Below are positions 49,501 through 60,691 of a stretch of DNA of 64,000 bases, in pieces. Under the pieces are notes generated by a model. The model was given only the letters and a program-made list of their open reading frames with translations, searched no databases and was not told the origin of the DNA. The position numbers and the translations under genes were made by a program. Source of the stretch: Manduca sexta (Eukaryota; Arthropoda; Insecta; Lepidoptera; Sphingidae); NCBI RefSeq assembly GCF_014839805.1, contig NC_051140.1, forward strand, positions 8,143,826-8,207,825, given 5' to 3'. Numbering within the stretch: the first letter of the stretch is position 1; each line of letters begins with the position of its first letter.

Positions 49501-52500
49501 GCAGCTGTGTATATATTGGATTAGCACTTTTATTTCGGAGTACTTACGGTATAGTTTACATGCACATCACTTACAGTTTCAATTTGGCGTCCGAGGCGTA
49601 AAATTGTGGCATCTCACTTCGGCTTGGCAAGACTCAACAGTTTTGTGGATATATTTTCACAACAAAGCCAGGTTATGATAAAAAAAATAAAAAATTTGGA
49701 AGGGAAAGGAGCCAAATCTGTTTACAACTTCTTCAAAGGGTATTCCATGGATTCTGTGTGCGGTAAGTAATAAGTTCAAGATTCCATGAAGAGTAATGAT
49801 TTAATATCCGAATTCTTTATTATTTTTTAGTAAATAATTCATTGTATTTATTAGTTTGATAAGTTAAATTTCGAATGTCAACTAAGAGCTCTCATAAAAA
49901 TAATATATTATAAACATTTGGACATGTGATTCGGTGATAAAAAATTACATATTTTATAATAAACTTAAAATGATCAAAATGTGATAATTCATTCACAGAA
50001 ACAGTTCTTGGAGTAAAATTATGCGCCCAAAACGAAACTAATCACCCATTCCCAAAAGCATTTGAGGAGAACTGTGAGATATTTCTAAGAAAGGGTCTCG
50101 AACCTTATATTTATTCGACACCATTTTACAAACTTACTTCGAGTTATGGAAAATTCGTGAAAAATAATGCGTTTATTCGTGATTTTGTAAAAAAGGTAAG
50201 AACACACGTTTTAGGAGAAACACAATATTTCTTATAAGAAATACATATATAGAGGCTGCATTTTTGAAATAGGGCAACAAGGACAATCATCTTAACCCTA
50301 GCTATAAGAAAACTTTCGTAGGAAACTATCCAGCATTTTTGAAAAATCATTTTTGCATAAATGGCCCCGTTGCTTACTAACTGTATTTTTTTATTGCTGA
50401 ATGCAGATATTATTATCATCAAAAACAATTAACAGTCTCTTAAGAAAATTTTCTTGTAGCTACAGCGGTTAAGGTAGCTGTTCTTGCTGCCCCATTTTAA
50501 ATATCCAAACTTTATATAGGGTGACAGGAAATTTGTTGTATTCCCGTTTAGAGCTTGAATATTGCATTAAAAGCAATGGATTTGGTTTTGTAAAGGGGTA
50601 TTTGGAACTCAATAATTTTCAAGGTATTTTAAATTCATTGAATTGTAACACAAAACACTTGAGAAGTCATCATAACAAAATCAATTTATTTTGACCCAAT
50701 CTTCAATGTATTAACTATTTAGTCAGTGCGTATGTAGATATGTTTTTATTTCAGATAATAAAATCTAAACGCGAAGAACATGAAAACAAAAAGGAAAATG
50801 ATATAACAGATTTTGATGAAGGTAAGTTTCTTTAAACCATATAACGAGAGAGTACGTTATTCTTTTAATATGGTATTTTGTTATTCAGTAAAATTTAGAG
50901 CAAAGTGGTATTTTCCCTGTGGCTTAAGCAAATCAGTGTTTCGCCACTTGTGGGGAACCTATTACGGGCAATCGCTTTAAAACCCATTCAACGACTTGTA
51001 GAATGCGTAAAAATGAATACTGTATTGTTTTGTTTCTAGGAATAGACAACCATAAACCACAAACATTTCTGGACACTATGATTAAAACGTCAGGAAATGA
51101 AAATGGATTAACTGATGAAGAACTGCTTGAAGAATCGATTGTACTACTTATTGGTGCTACAGACACTTCGGCTACTGCAGCAGCACTTGTTGCTATGATG
51201 CTCTCCAGACATCCGAACGTTCAAGATAAAGTTTACAAAGAGTAAGTAAAACTTAGTTATAATAAAATACCTCGAGTGTAAGAAAATTATAATTTATCAT
51301 ACCTATTTAAATACTTTTGTACAATTTTGTCACATATAATAATTTATTTAATAAAACACTCGTTGCAACGTGTACAATTATAACTGTGATTACTAAAGTT
51401 TAACGCAGTGATTTTTTTATATTGCTTTGAATGACGAGACGAACTTGCCGTTCATCTGATGCTAAAGGATACGACCGCCCATAAACAGTAGAAACACCAT
51501 ACAATACCTTGAATTACAAAGTATTGTTTGGTATTCCAATGCGCCCACGATTCCAAGACATGAGATGTTAAATCTTATTATATCAGATTTGGAATAGATT
51601 GCAGAAAGTATTCAACGACTCTGACAGGCCCGTCACTGCAAAAGATTTAACTCAACTACATTACTTGGAAGCTGTAATAAAGGAAACATTAAGACTGTAT
51701 CCACCGGCTCCTATTTCTATAAGGAAGATTGATAAAGATGTGACAATACGTAAGTTTCTTTTTTTAAATACAATTACTGCAAATATTTGTACCACTGATA
51801 CCACAGTGCATATTTATTATATTATTTATTCCATCTTGTTTAAAATAATTTATAGAAAAAGTTATTGTTTTACCAAAGGACAATGCCCAAAACCAGGCTA
51901 TCTTTGCGTCAGTCATGCGTCTTAACCAAATATTCACGAAAAATCATCATTTTAATTATTACTTCATTTGTATTTATTTCAGTCATAAGCGAATGGGGGT
52001 TTAAAAGATATGAAAAAAAAAGTTATTTAATTGTTGCAAATGAAACACCGGATAATGTACTGCTAATATGGCGAATTGATACCAATTCATAACAAATTCC
52101 CTTTTTAAATGGAATAAAAAAGTAAATATTATGTACATACATTCAATGTGCCCGTACTTGAATCTATAATATATGTATTAAATATATTATTCATCTCAAA
52201 TATATTGTTATAAAATAATATATTTTACTTAATAATTATGACCAAACTCCAAATAGCTGGTAAAAAAAGAGAAAATATTAATTGTTCCAAAAACAAACCA
52301 ATAGCGACTTGTACTTGCATTGACAGAAATACAATAGTGGGCTAAAACATGTCTGCACTTTATTTTTAATTAATGAATATATGGGTACAGATTTTTATTA
52401 CACTGGCAACTGAAATTAATGACATTTTGACACTTCAGATTTGTTTGAATGTTAAATCATTAAAATATTTTAATATATTTTATCTTACTAAAGATCGGAG

Positions 52501-55500
52501 TGTTTTTTTTATGTATTTTAATGTTGAGTCGAAAAATCCTCTTTTAAAAAACAACGTGTATAGTGTGCGTTTCGAATTTTGAGACTGAAGGCTTTTAGTA
52601 AGCAACACAATGTCGTCTAGAGCCTAGACCCAGGACAGTCAATCGAGGCGGCATATCCCAGCGGTGTATTGACTGCACCTTTGCGGCGCCACAGCAAAGT
52701 CAAGTATATTCCTTGGACGAACTGTCCAGTTTTTAAGTTATGTAGATTTTTATTGACATACCCACAATGTGGAAATATTTTGCCAAAGTTAAAGAAAACA
52801 GTTTAACAATACTAATAATCTGAACATGTTTACTCAACTTCTACATTATATTTTAGGTTTCAAGGCTGGAATGAGTTTGTGCTGCCTGCTGGAGATCAGC
52901 TAATAGAAAGGTTCACAGACAACAACATGACATGACCAGACCAGCGCTGCAAGAAGTCATTCACTCACTTCAGGAGTATATATAAACGTGCTGCAGCTAT
53001 ATCAAATTCTTCTTTTTACTTTGGGATGCCAAGAATATATACCTCTATTAAAAATATACATCTATAAAAAAATATGCATCGGATTTCGTGTTTCTGGTTT
53101 TATTTTTCTTTCCCTATGATAGTTAACTATTAGCCTAATAAGGCTGTGAAGTGAGTTCCTGGGTACGATTTCCAGGCCAAGCAACATTTTATCTCGGTAT
53201 TTTTAACATGAGTTGCTTTGGGATCGGAATCCTCCAAATAGGGTTGGCGTCAGGCATAAGGCCGGCCATAAAAACTAAGCTGGATCTATTCTACAATATG
53301 TGTTGACGCCATATTGGAGTGAGATAATGATAGGTGGAAATAAAGATTAGGTAATCCATGTAATAGAATAAGTCGCAAGTCAGAAAAACATATACACAAA
53401 AGGTCAGGTAACATATGTATGCTCCGTGAAAAAACTAATATTCCGCCATACTATGTTAGAAGTTCTATTGGAGTTTCGTCTTATCAGATATTTTAGTACC
53501 TATCAGTTGCTTATGAGGGCGATTAAAGCTAGGTGAAAAGACCGTCCACTAATCGCTTATAGCAATAACCAGTAGGTACTGCAATATTGAACTTAATAGG
53601 GCACATAAGTACTTTCTACCTTACATTATTGCAGTCCATACTTAACCTCAAAATAACCGCGCTATAAAAATTCTGATTACTCCGAACTCCCATCGAATAT
53701 GTAATTGTTTTCAATTTGTATACAAATAAGAATATATTCCCCATAGTTTTGTGAAGGTTTTGTACAGACGCAAGCGTAGCCCAACTCTCATACAAAAATG
53801 GGCATTCTCCTTTTATATAAAAACAAAATAATGCTTGTTATAGATGAAAACAGTACCCATGCGTTATGTTTTTATTAAACTTTTTCAGCGTCGGGGCTAA
53901 CCCTCGTAAAAGGTTCATCATTTTTATTTCACATGTGGGCAATTAATAGGAACCCACAGTATTGGGGTCAGGACGCTGACGAGTTCAAGCCCGAACGATT
54001 CATTGATGGTGCTCCTCTACATCCAGCTGCATTTGCAACCTTTTCTTTTGGACCAAGGAATTGTATAGGTAGGAGGGATAGTCGATGCTTTATATTTCTT
54101 TTATTTAGTACCAATAGTACCAATAGTAGTACCAATAGGTATATTATAGTTCGCTTTAAAAAGATATTGACAACCGTGAAGTTTGAGCATAATTATTGCC
54201 GTAAGCTTGTCTTTTATAATCTTATTTTGCCTGTTATTATCACTTGTTGTGGAATCTACGCAATACTCGTTTATAATCACATTGCGATTTACATGCGGCG
54301 ATTTTTAATAAACCCAATCGCTTTTTTCGATCTATCGCGAATACCGATCAGAACAAACTTTTTTTATTTCATACGGGCATTGCAAAGTGACGCCACTGTG
54401 TTGCAGCCATAATATGAATAAAAACTTTTTAAATCGAAACTGACGTACTGGCTGCTTGTCATCGAATTACGAAATATATTATTTTATAAAAATGGAACAT
54501 AAAAAATGATTGTCATTCTTCTTTAATAAAATCTATGTCATGATTGTATCTCCTAAAATTATTTATTATTTTACACATAAAACTATTAGATTAAACCGAA
54601 GCTTAAACATGGTCCATGTCGAGCCGGATAAATAAGGAATCAGAATAATATAATATTGGACGGTGGAGTAACGCTATTTTATTAATTATTTTTACCCAGC
54701 ACTCTCGATTAATATGTACTGAGGTAATGGTAAGCTGACCTATTATTGTTAACATTGTAAAAGGTTAGTGTTATTTCAAGAGTTGTTACTTACCACCATA
54801 ATATTGTAATTACTAACTATAGTTTTATGTGTTTTAATTATAATTTACTTATGTAAAGTTGCAGGACTGCAGCACTCGTCTCCTAAAATGACAGACATCA
54901 AAAGTACTTCGGCGGAAACGAGGCAGCTGTAAAGCTCGATTAACAATTTTGCGACCTACTTATCCCAGTTGACGGATTCGGAACTGAACCCCGACCAGGT
55001 ATTGGAGTTACAATTGCGCGTCGATAGGTTAGGAGAATTGTTTGACCAATTTAATGATATTCAAACTCAGCTTGAATGTTTATCTGATAACTTAGATGAA
55101 GAATTAATTGAAAGATCTGCTTTTGAATCGGAATACTATGCACGATTTGCCCAGGCAAAGAATAGGCTAACTGTTACGAAAGCGGATGAAGATGATTTCA
55201 AAACAACAAACAGTAGTTCAAAGCGTAAGGTCGCCCAATTGCCCACTATCAATTTACCAATATTTTCAGGTTCATATAAAAATTGGCTCGCATTTCGGGA
55301 TACTTTCATTAGTTTAATCCACAAAGATGACGACATCGACGAAATTAATAAATTTCATTATTTAAAGACATCATTGGAGGGTCAGCTGCTGATGTTATCC
55401 AATCAGTGGATTTTAGTGCTGAAAATTACTCACTGGCGTGGGATCTTTTATGTGGTAGGTTTGACAACAAACGTTTGTTGCTTCAAAACCATGTTTCGGC

Positions 55501-58500
55501 AATTTTGACCTCGATCCACTAATGAAAGAGTCATCAAACAATTTGAAATCTATGATAGACCAAATTAATAAACATATTCGAGCTTGTGAGAAATTAGGCG
55601 AACCTGTTAATAGCTGGGACACATTGTTAATTCATTTATTTATTCAAAAATTAAATGCAAGGACATTTCGTGAGTGGGAAGTGTATAAAAAGCGACTTGA
55701 CAAATCTAAGTCCATTCTTTTTAAGCAGTTTATGGAGTTTATGCAAGAACGTGCAGACTTTATTGAGACATTAGAACGCGCTCAGCTTTCTAAAACTAAA
55801 AAATCACCTGACATTCCGACAAAGCATAATGCGAAACTTAAGTCTATGGTGTCTTTGAGCGATAATATTAACTCATCTTCTCATAGTTTTCTTTGTCCGG
55901 AATGTAATGGAGATCATTACCTTAGTACTTGTCCACAATTTCTAGCATTGAGCATTGACGAGAGAATGTCAGTAGTGCCTAAATATAAAGTTTGTTATAA
56001 CTGTTTTCATCGCGGGCACTATCCTAAAAATTGCAAACGATCAGGGTGTAAAGTTTGCAATTATAAACATCATACGCTGATTCATAACACGAATTATAAG
56101 TCAAAACATATTAACAATAAATCAAAGCATCGCTCGATTGGTAGTGAACGATCCGAAGTGTCCCCATCCGCGGGCGCCGAGGACTGTGCTGTCACCCCTA
56201 ATGCTCACTCAGTTGCACTGTCGGCAAATCTTACTGCACATTCGCATACAAGCAACTTGCCCGACATTCTTCTGTCGACTGCTTTAATCAGATGTTACGA
56301 TAATAATAATAAAGAACACATTGCACGTGCTCTTCTTGACTCAGACAGTTCGTCGTGTATAATGTCAGAAAAACTGTTTAAGCAATTAAATATACCATCT
56401 AAATATACTAATAAATCTATACAAGGCATTAATAATTTACTGTCACAAGTAGAGAAAATGTGTCGTGTTCGTATTAAATCACTATGCGAATCTTATTGTG
56501 ATAATTTATTATGTTTGGTTTTGCCGACAATTACCGATAATGTGCCTCATAGGCAGATGCATTTAAATATACCAACAGATATACCTTTAGCTGATCCGTA
56601 TTATCACACTCCAGCACCGATAGACATGATATTAGGAGCTGATGTATTCTGGAATTTACTAGGATCAGAAAGAATCGTATTAGGGAATCACCAGCCTATT
56701 TTATTTGAAACTAGACTTGGTTGGGTAGTCAGTGGCCCAATTAATACCGGTTTAGCTAATAAGTTTAATCAACCTGTCAAATGCAATTTTGTAACCATTG
56801 CTAATGACAAATCTTCACAATTAGATGACTTACAAACTCAGTTATCGCTGTTTTGGCAAATAGAAGAAATAAGCCAGCATGAGTCATCCACTTATTCAGT
56901 TGAAGAAGCACTTTGTGAAGAACATTTTGTCAAGAATACGATACGTTTAGAAAACGGTCGGTTCTGCGTTAGAATTCCGCTGAAAGTATCTTCTGATACT
57001 TCAGGTGATTCATTTCATCGTGCAAAACGATGCTTTTTAGCCATAGAGCGTAGAAAAAAGCCTTTCATTGAAGAAACTTTACACGCTTTACCTGAACTCA
57101 AAACACATGTTTGTTTTCATAACATTTATAACGACAAACATTTTGACAATGGTTTGATTAACTTTGAGCGTTTTTCAAATTTTATAAGGTTACAACGAGC
57201 GGTTTGTTTTATGTTTCGATTCATTAAAAGGTGTAAGGGCCAGTCAATTAATAGTGAATATTTATCCGCTCACGAACTGCAGGATTCACTCAATTTAATT
57301 ATTATTCAATCACAAAAGGAATCATTTTATGAATATGATTTATTATTAAATAATCAGAAATTACCTCATAAAATCGACTTCTTAAGTTTAATGTTTTTCT
57401 GGATGAAAATAAAATCATCCGTTTAGGAGGTAGATTGCATCATTCAGAATATTCTTTTGAGAAAAAACATCCAATTTTATTACAGTCCACTCATCATTTT
57501 ACAAAACTTTTATTTAAATATGAGCATCGAAAATTAATGCATGCAGGTCCCCAATTATTATTGGCTACAATAAGAGAAACTTACTGGCCTTTGGGTGGTC
57601 GCAACTTAGCCAGATTATGCTATCGTCAGTGCGTTCGCTGTCAACGTTTTAAGGGACAAGTTGTTCAAACACAAATGGGCAATTTGCCATCAAACAGATT
57701 GTCACCAGCTGACTTTCCTTTTCAAAGTGTAGGCGTTGACTACGCGGGTCCCATAACATCGGTTAATCGTCAAGGTCGTGGATGTAAACTAATGAAAGTT
57801 TATATTGTAATTTTTGTGTGCTTTACGACTAAAGCCACACATTTAGAATTAGTGGGCAATTTGACGAGCAGCAACTACTTACAGGCTTTGCGTAGGTTTA
57901 TGTCCCGAAGAGGAAAGCCTCTTCATATTTATTCAGACAATGGGACATCATTTGTAGGAGCCTATAATGATCTCTACATTCCTTAAGCGCAATTGTAACT
58001 CCTTAGCTGAAGATGCGGCTCATGATGGAATCAATTTCCACTTTATTCCTGCCTACGCCCCACATTTTGGTGGTCTTTGGGAGGCGGGTGTTAAATCCAC
58101 TAAACATCATTTAGTTAGAGTGCTGGGCAATTGTCACTTAACTTATGAGGAGCTAAACTCCACCTTAATCCAAATAGAGGCAATTTTAAATTCTCGACCG
58201 CTCACTCCGCTGTCATCAGACGCTGAAGATTTGCTGCCGCTGACTCCAGGTCATTTTTTAATCGGAAGACCAGTTACTTCATTACCTGTTCAAAACTTGC
58301 GGGACTGCTCTTATGACCACCTGACTCGGCATCAAAGGATCGAGCAACTCAGGCAACATTTCTGGGTGAGATGGAGCAAAGAGCACATTTCAGAACTTCA
58401 GAAAAGAGTCAAATGGCAGAGTGGCAAAGATTATCATTTAAAAATCGACGCCCTTGTCATCATCAAGGACGACAATTTACCACCAATTAAATGGAAGATG

Positions 58501-59503
58501 GGCCGAATCATAGCACTACACCCTGGTACTGATAATATCTGCAGGGTGGCTGGCATAAGGACTGCAGGTGGCGTAATAAGAAGAGCTGTCTCGAAGATTT
58601 GTCCCCTCCTCTAAAGAAACTTCGGGTTGAAAGCAAGCTTTCAACGGCTCAAACTTTTTAAATCGAAACTGACGTACTGGCTGCTTGTCATCGAATTACG
58701 AAATATATTATTTTATAAAAATGGAACATAAAAAATGATTGTCATTCTTCTTTAATAAAATCTATGTCATGATTGTATCTCCTAAAATTATTTATTATTT
58801 TACACATAAAACTATTAGATTAACTCTTGGTCTCTCGTGAATCGCCGGCGAGCCAAGACAGCTACATGACATTTGCGTGTGTCACGGGATTATAACCTTA
58901 TATACTACATATATACTACATAATAAGGTTATTTTTCCGTCACACGCGTAGCTGTCAATGTTTGCCGGCAAACATTCAGCTACCTCACGGGTTAAACCGA
59001 AGCTTAAACACACTGCATCTGATGGTAAGTGGGGTTGGACCCAATAGAATGTCGACTCAGGATAGATGATTACTCCGCAGCAGTCGATACAATTATGCCG
59101 TCCTGTTTGTACCGGAAGTACACAGGCTGATCTCGGAACGCGACACTCTTATGTAGGCCTCTATGAAAGACTTTAAAATCTTGTGTACGATAATCGTAAA
59201 TATTCGATCCGCGTCACACGGACTATGATTATTTCTTTTTTTAAATTAAAACCTTAAATTCTAATGATAATGTGATAATTATTTCAAATTGCAGGATACA
59301 AATACGCCTTTCTATCGATGAAGACAGTTATAGCAAACTTGCTTCGCAACTTCAAACTACTTCCAGCTGAAGCGTCAGATATTTGTACCAACAATGGCAA
59401 GTGTTTAGAAATAGAAAAGCCACTCCAACTGAAATTTGAACTAATGATCCGAGATGTGGACGACTTCCGTATTCGTTTAGAATCTAGAGTAAAGGGACAT
59501 TAG
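46547..59503 (+). CDS. Cytochrome P450, CYP4 clan (CYP340/CYP341-like), gene 3 of the cluster
   Basis: Predicted ER-anchored monooxygenase, near-duplicate of the gene at 30030-40553 (exon 1 differs at about 4 of 51 residues, exon 4 at about 13 of 62). Exons: 46547-46700, 47456-47545, 47850-47960, 49577-49762, 49999-50195, 50755-50821, 51040-51241, 51598-51749, 53889-54068, 59295-59503 (TAG); 515 aa, no internal stop. Motifs: WRPRRK, I-helix GATDTS (307-312; glycine replaced by alanine at the usual second position), ETLR (E365/R368), FKPERF, FSFGPRNCIG (Cys445). Intron 8 (2.1 kb) contains a Spy-like element and intron 9 (5.2 kb) a BEL/Pao retrotransposon. A repeat in intron 7 stops about 14 bp before exon 8. 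The coding frame survives all of these. Transcription through the large insertions cannot be judged from sequence; the gene may be expressed less or spliced differently than gene 2. Confidence 0.92.
46850..47060 (-). mobile_element. Helitron remnant, reversed, intron 1 of gene 3
   Basis: Contains TCCTGAGATTAGCGCGTTCA and AAATGGGCTATCTAACCATA, as in gene 2 intron 1, followed by the shared CGTAAAACTAGGTAAATAG. It has lost part of its 3' end. Confidence 0.5.
48290..48622 (+). mobile_element. Poly(A)-tailed LINE 3' end in gene 3 intron 3
   Basis: A GC-rich segment (ATGCACGCCCATGCACGGGG near 48322) ending in an A-run of about 19 (48602-48620). The same place in gene 2 intron 3 lacks it. It has the look of a 5'-truncated LINE 3' UTR; no RT motif is present and I could not define a target duplication. 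Confidence 0.55.
51415..51583. mobile_element. Dispersed lepidopteran repeat next to exon 8 of gene 3
   Basis: A repeat of about 170 bp (GCTTTGAATGACGAGACGAA ... ACAAAGTATTGTTTGGTATT) absent from intron 7 of gene 2. Homology with gene 2 resumes at GATTTGGAATAG, so the insertion ends about 14 bp before the exon 8 acceptor. Confidence 0.6.
51888..53810 (-). mobile_element. Spy-like DNA transposon, non-autonomous, copy 2 (gene 3 intron 8)
   Basis: 1923 bp, reverse orientation relative to copy 1 and similar to it end to end (by eye about nine in ten bases over the first 270). It is flanked by AAA (51885-51887) and TTT (53811-53813). The same intron of gene 2 has the empty site CAAATTTT at 39517-39524, so the insertion happened after the gene 2/3 duplication and left no duplication or deletion. 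Ends: GGACAATGCCCA and (inward) GGAGAATGCCCA. No transposase is recognisable. Confidence 0.8.
54399..54609 (+). repeat. 5' LTR of the BEL/Pao element
   Basis: 211 bp starting TGTTGCAGCC and ending AAGCTTAAACA. From AAACTTTTTAAATC (54423) to the end it matches 58652-59010, apart from the nested insertion there. Confidence 0.85.
54888..55508 (+). pseudogene. BEL/Pao gag, N-terminal part (broken)
   Basis: The likely start ATG at 54888 is followed in frame by TAA at 54930. The frame then stays open to TGA 55506-55508. The segment has a charged coiled N-terminus (LELQLRVDRLGELFDQF) and the start of a DUF1759-type domain (LPIFSGSYKNWLAFRDTF). Near 55421 the homologous reading moves to another frame, so the last ~28 residues are off-frame. 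In the family this region forms the capsid precursor. Confidence 0.75.
55522..57426 (+). pseudogene. BEL/Pao gag-pol: capsid remainder, zinc knuckles, protease; RT and RNase H deleted
   Basis: A 634-codon open frame. It continues the DUF1759 domain, then has Cys/His knuckles (first Cys at 55894; CYNCFHRGHYPKNC at about 55990-56031). A retroviral-type aspartic protease domain follows, with LLDSDSSS at about 56329, where families normally have D-S/T-G, so the active-site glycine is replaced by Asp. LGADVFWNLL and LGWVVSGPI follow. After FHRAKRCFLAIERRK (about 57060) the frame passes directly to the segment that in BEL proteins precedes the integrase zinc finger (RAVCFMFRFIKRC at about 57199). 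No YxDD-type RT motif exists anywhere in the element. The deletion is in frame. Confidence 0.8.
57399..58614 (+). pseudogene. BEL/Pao integrase and C-terminal DUF5641-like domain (frameshifted)
   Basis: The reading frame opens upstream of 57435 (LDENKIIRLGGRL at 57399) and runs to 57986. A second frame runs 57967-58614. The first contains the HHCC zinc-binding region (His of HRKLMHAG, then CYRQCVRCQRF) and catalytic Asp residues in VDYAGPI (about 57737) and SDNGTSFVG (about 57936). The second supplies the catalytic Glu in GGLWEAGVKS (about 58069) and the C-terminal domain ending at TAA 58612-58614. One frameshift near 57970 separates them. It belongs to the retrotransposon, not to the host P450. 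Confidence 0.8.
58651..59010 (+). repeat. 3' LTR of the BEL/Pao element, 5'-truncated and interrupted
   Basis: Matches the 5' LTR from its ~25th base onward. The first bases and the expected polypurine tract are missing; the sequence joins from CTTTCAACGGCTC. It is interrupted at TTAA (58820-58823) by a 168-bp insertion and then continues ACCGAAGCTTAAACA to the end. Confidence 0.82.
58824..58991. mobile_element. TTAA-flanked MITE nested in the 3' LTR
   Basis: 168 bp present in the 3' LTR and absent from the 5' LTR, flanked by TTAA on both sides (58820-58823, 58992-58995). This is a duplication of a single TTAA in the intact LTR. Its halves are imperfect inverted repeats around GACAGCTAC, GCGTGTG and ATAACCTTAT. 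One end is CACGGG-TTAA, so the right terminus reads CCCGTG inward, as in piggyBac-type ends. The left end reads CTCTTGG and does not match well. TTAA duplication suggests piggyBac-type mobilisation; that is inference. Confidence 0.7.
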
Positions 59504-59533
59504 GTTATACAAATATAGTTACAATTTCTGTGA

Positions 59534-59539
59534 AATAAA
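59534..59539 (+). terminator. Poly(A) signal of P450 gene 3
   Basis: AATAAA 31 bp after the TAG stop, in a 3' UTR homologous to that of gene 2. The gene 2 counterpart reads AAAATAAG at this spot, so the two genes may use different sites. Confidence 0.5.
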
Positions 59540-60691
59540 GTATTTAAGATAGATTATTATTTTTTGCTTTCATTACGTAAATGAAAAAAAGTAAAAAAAG
59601 TTTACAGCGCTGCGCCCCACCGTGCTGTGGATATTGTTACTGACATAATTATTAGTTAACATAATTAGAAATTGTGAAGCGACTAAAGTAAAAGTCAAGT
59701 GAGTAATAAATACAAGATTATAAATATTCGAACCTGAAGTTTAATTGGAGAGATTCCTACAATGTATGTTTGTAAATGTAGGCGTATGCACTCTGTACAC
59801 GGTGTACATAGTTTTTATGGGTGTTTTTCTTCTATTACTGTCTTTTTTCTATTAATTTTTAGTAGTTCATGAATCCTTTTAATTGGATTTCCTCCTCACT
59901 ATAACAGTGATGTACGTGTATTAGCTTATATAACTACTCGGACTATGTATACAAAAAACTTGGGAAAAAAAATATATTCAATAGACAATCGATGACAAAA
60001 AAAGCTCGGAGTTTCTTTCTGCCTTTCTTCTTCGGCTAGCCATCGCTTAGGTAGCTAGAGAATGGTTGGTAGGTTAGCTAGGTTACCTTTATCGTCTTCG
60101 CCGGTGAGGATTGCGACGCGTTCTTCCCTTTGTATTTAATTATAATATACATATTTTTTATTTCTTCTTTCCTACCAGCCCGAGCTGGCTTCTTTGCTTA
60201 CTTTGTATTCTTTCATCTATTTTATGTCCAATGTAAAATGTCAGTAGTTATATAAGCGAATTACTTGGAGTAATAATTAAATATTCTCATGTACCTTGAC
60301 TTATCATAAACGCAACTATGTTTGCTTACGTGATGAATAAAACATTTTTTTTAAGTAATTATTTTCTTAACATAATATTTAACACAGTTGTACATTCATC
60401 TATAAATACAGCACTTAAATGCAAATATTAATATAATTCATTCGATTTAATTTTGTTCAAAATAATATCGTTTCGGCATAAAAATTATTACATTTATTTT
60501 TTAATAATTTGCGAAAGGAAACCCGGTATGGAAAGGCTTATATAGTAGATGCTTAGCTAGTGATATTTGTCAATAATGTGAACCTATACCTAGTTTATGA
60601 CACCTACTGTCCGGCCGTACCCTCAAGGTCATTGGCGACACTCAAAGTCTTAAATAAAGAGCACATACATAATAATTTCTTTTGTAATATA

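Larger units (their letters stand above)
54399..59010 (+). mobile_element. BEL/Pao LTR retrotransposon, internally deleted, in intron 9 of gene 3
   Basis: An LTR element in the sense orientation of the host gene. A 5-bp duplication CACTG flanks it (54394-54398 and 59011-59015), consistent with BEL/Pao. The 5' LTR is 54399-54609 (TGTTGC...TAAACA), followed by TGG, a plausible start of a tRNA primer-binding site. The 3' LTR is about 58651-59010; it lacks its first ~25 bp and carries a 168-bp nested insertion. Coding order is gag (DUF1759 type), CCHC knuckles, aspartic protease (DUF1758 type), integrase, and a DUF5641-like tail. Reverse transcriptase and RNase H are absent. The copy is dead: an in-frame TAA early in gag, frameshifts near 55421, 55505, 57390 and 57970, and the large pol deletion. 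LTR divergence by eye is very small, so insertion looks recent. Confidence 0.88.

Noticed and set aside
32193..53810. Two Spy-like copies explained by the P450 gene duplication
   Set aside because: They are in different introns (3 and 8) and opposite orientations, and each site is empty in the other gene.
54969..58614. Retroelement frames as extra exons of P450 gene 3
   Set aside because: They lie between two LTRs with a 5-bp target duplication; exon 9 joins exon 10 in frame without them.
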